A stretch of 64,000 bases of DNA from WTFY01 sp965220895 (GTDB lineage Bacteria > Pseudomonadota > Gammaproteobacteria > UBA4575): positions 806,001 to 870,000 of the forward strand of contig OZ244850.1 in the NCBI GenBank assembly GCA_965220895.1. Reading direction: 5' to 3'. Made by a program: the position numbers and the translations under genes. Below are positions 62,835 to 64,000 of the stretch, in pieces. The notes beneath the pieces are model-generated. The model was given only the letters and a program-made list of their open reading frames with translations, did not search any database and was not told where the DNA came from. Every line of letters starts with the position of its first letter. Positions within the stretch are counted from its first letter, which is position 1.

Positions 62835-63260
62835 ATGTCCGTACTGCTGGACAGCAACGTGGTGTCCGAGTTGATCCGCAAGGCATGCGATCCCGCGGTT
62901 GCAGCCTGGGCTGCGGGCTTGCCTTTGGAAGAGCTGTTTTTCTCGGCAGTAGGTGAAGCGGAACTGCGTTACGGTGCCGCAATTTTGCCAGCGGGCCGAC
63001 GCCGGCGCACGTTGTTGGCGGACATTGAAGGGATGCTTCGCGACGCTTTTGAGGACCGTGTGCTGCCATTTGATAGAGAAGCAGCGCGCGAGTATGCGCA
63101 CATTGCGACAGTACGACGTTCCGCGGGCCGCCCTGTCGCACCTGCCGACTGCCAGATCGCCGCGATCGCCCGTTCGCGGGACCTGATGGTGGCAACGCGC
63201 AATGTTCGCGACTTCGACGATATCGGTGTGGAGATCGTCAATCCCTGGATGGCTGCATGA
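62835..63260 (+). CDS. FitB-like PIN-domain toxin
   Basis: A 141-residue PIN nuclease: LLDSNVVSELI (first Asp), the middle GEAELRYGA, ADCQIAAIARSR and TRNVRDFDDIG give the acidic ligands of a Mg-dependent RNase. FitB/VapC toxins cleave tRNA or other RNA. Its neighbour is the FitA-like antitoxin. The closest annotation would be type II toxin-antitoxin VapC/FitB. Confidence 0.9.
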   Translation: MSVLLDSNVVSELIRKACDPAVAAWAAGLPLEELFFSAVGEAELRYGAAILPAGRRRRTLLADIEGMLRDAFEDRVLPFDREAAREYAHIATVRRSAGRPVAPADCQIAAIARSRDLMVATRNVRDFDDIGVEIVNPWMAA

Positions 63261-63363
63261 ACATCTTGTAGTCGTTGAATCGTCCGATCCGAAGTCACCG
63301 ACATCGGCGAAAATTCCCGCCCATCCACGCGAGATCTGGGCGCGCACTGGCCAGTGCAGGCGC

Positions 63364-63999
63364 TCAGGAACCGATGTCCGAACCGGAGGACAAGTGAGGC
63401 CCCTTTACGATGGACTTCAGATGCAGGTCCCTTTGCGGGTAGGGGATCTGGATGCCATGCTCGTGAAACAGGTCCCACACGCCCAGCAACACCTCGTTCT
63501 TCACGTTCGCACAGCCGTTCATCGGGTCCTCGATCCAGATGCGGACCTCGAGGTCCACGGCACTGTCCCCGAATCCCTTCAAAAGACACGCCGGAGCGGG
63601 ATCGGACAGCACCCGTTCCACGCGGATGGCCGCCTGCTTGCACAACTCGATGGCCCGGTGCACGTCACAGTCGTAGTGCACGCCGACCGGGATCTTCAGG
63701 CGCACGTTCTTGTGGCTGTAGGACCAGTTTTCGACCCGGTTGGTGATCAGCTCCTCGTTCGGCACCAGGTGCTCGATGCCGTCACGCGTGATCACCGAGA
63801 CGTAGCGCGCGCCCAGGGTTTCGATCCGGCCGTACTCCCCGCTGATGTGCAGGGTGTCGCCGGGCTTGATGGACTTGTCGCTCAGCAGGATGAAGCCTGC
63901 GACGAGGTTCGAGAAGATCTTCTGCAGGCCGAATCCCAGGCCGACGCCGATGGCCCCGCCAAAGACCACGAAGGCGGTGAGGTCGATGCCGACCGAGCC
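63364..63999 (-). CDS. Mechanosensitive ion channel, MscS family, C-terminal part
   Basis: The frame is open to the window end, so the N-terminus lies outside; 211 residues are seen. It shows the pore-helix to beta domain of MscS: VFGGAIGVGLGFGLQKIFSN, SDKSIKPGDTLHI, GRIETLGARYVSVITRDG and PNEELITNRVENWS, then the cytoplasmic alpha-beta vestibule. It opens in response to membrane tension and releases solutes. The ATG at 63969 is internal; the frame continues above it (LTAFVV), so the true start is beyond the edge. Confidence 0.9.
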   Translation of the reverse strand, partial: GSVGIDLTAFVVFGGAIGVGLGFGLQKIFSNLVAGFILLSDKSIKPGDTLHISGEYGRIETLGARYVSVITRDGIEHLVPNEELITNRVENWSYSHKNVRLKIPVGVHYDCDVHRAIELCKQAAIRVERVLSDPAPACLLKGFGDSAVDLEVRIWIEDPMNGCANVKNEVLLGVWDLFHEHGIQIPYPQRDLHLKSIVKGPHLSSGSDIGS

Positions 64000-64000
64000 G

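Overview
This 64 kb window comes from a GC-rich gammaproteobacterial chromosome. The dnaG-rpoD pair followed by the CAU-anticodon isoleucine tRNA, the trxA-rho pair, the homodimeric AceE plus AceF pyruvate dehydrogenase genes and an integrating-conjugative-element remnant of the Pseudomonas PFL_47xx type all fit Gammaproteobacteria. The sterol genes, a collagen-like adhesin and many toxin-antitoxin and defence genes suggest a host-associated, perhaps invertebrate- or sponge-associated, lineage. That lifestyle is inference.

Region 1 (1-4438): end of a dGTPase-like gene, dnaG, rpoD and tRNA-Ile2. Region 2 (4504-15356): a sterol biosynthesis locus. A C-24 sterol methyltransferase gene on the plus strand faces a five-gene, translationally coupled minus-strand operon: sdmB-like reductase, sdmA-like Rieske oxygenase, ERG24-type sterol reductase, CYP51, and a single 1142-residue protein that fuses squalene monooxygenase to oxidosqualene cyclase. 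A divergent FAD oxidoreductase lies upstream of the operon. Together they could take squalene to a C-14- and C-4-demethylated, side-chain-alkylated sterol, a pathway rarely seen so complete in one bacterial locus.

Region 3 (15499-27909): an XRE/ImmA-IrrE plus PIN module, then mainly housekeeping genes (PhoX-like protein, ald, aceF, aceE, patatin lipase, rho, trxA). Region 4 (28160-30698): a compact locus with a short collagen-like YadA-anchored surface protein whose 5' end crosses a run of 14 C, followed by two Fe(II)/2-oxoglutarate hydroxylases and a SecB-like chaperone. I read it as a possibly phase-variable, hydroxylated bacterial collagen with its own secretion helper. Region 5 (30829-35387): a decayed AAA/DUF4143 ATPase gene, an NTF2-like/TetR operon with two palindromic operators, gabD and an outer-membrane barrel gene.

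Region 6 (35402-43893): a HATPase-DUF4325 / HipA-like kinase / HIRAN operon, the distal end of an ICE type IV secretion cluster (PFL_4709, PFL_4710, PFL_4711, TraG-like) and a higBA pair. Region 7 (44035-54446): TonB-dependent receptor, AbiEi/AbiEii system, an orphan HigA, DinB with an N-terminal zinc ribbon, an outer-membrane barrel gene and a DDE transposase. Region 8 (54735-60569): an AT-rich defence-island remnant. An IS1595-type transposon with 26-bp terminal repeats carries a PD-(D/E)XK nuclease and a Mom-like gene. It sits between a truncated vsr gene and another truncated gene, followed by a frameshifted GHKL-ATPase gene. Region 9 (60677-64000): Kef-type antiporter, FitAB-type toxin-antitoxin pair behind three 14-bp repeats, and the C-terminal part of an MscS channel.
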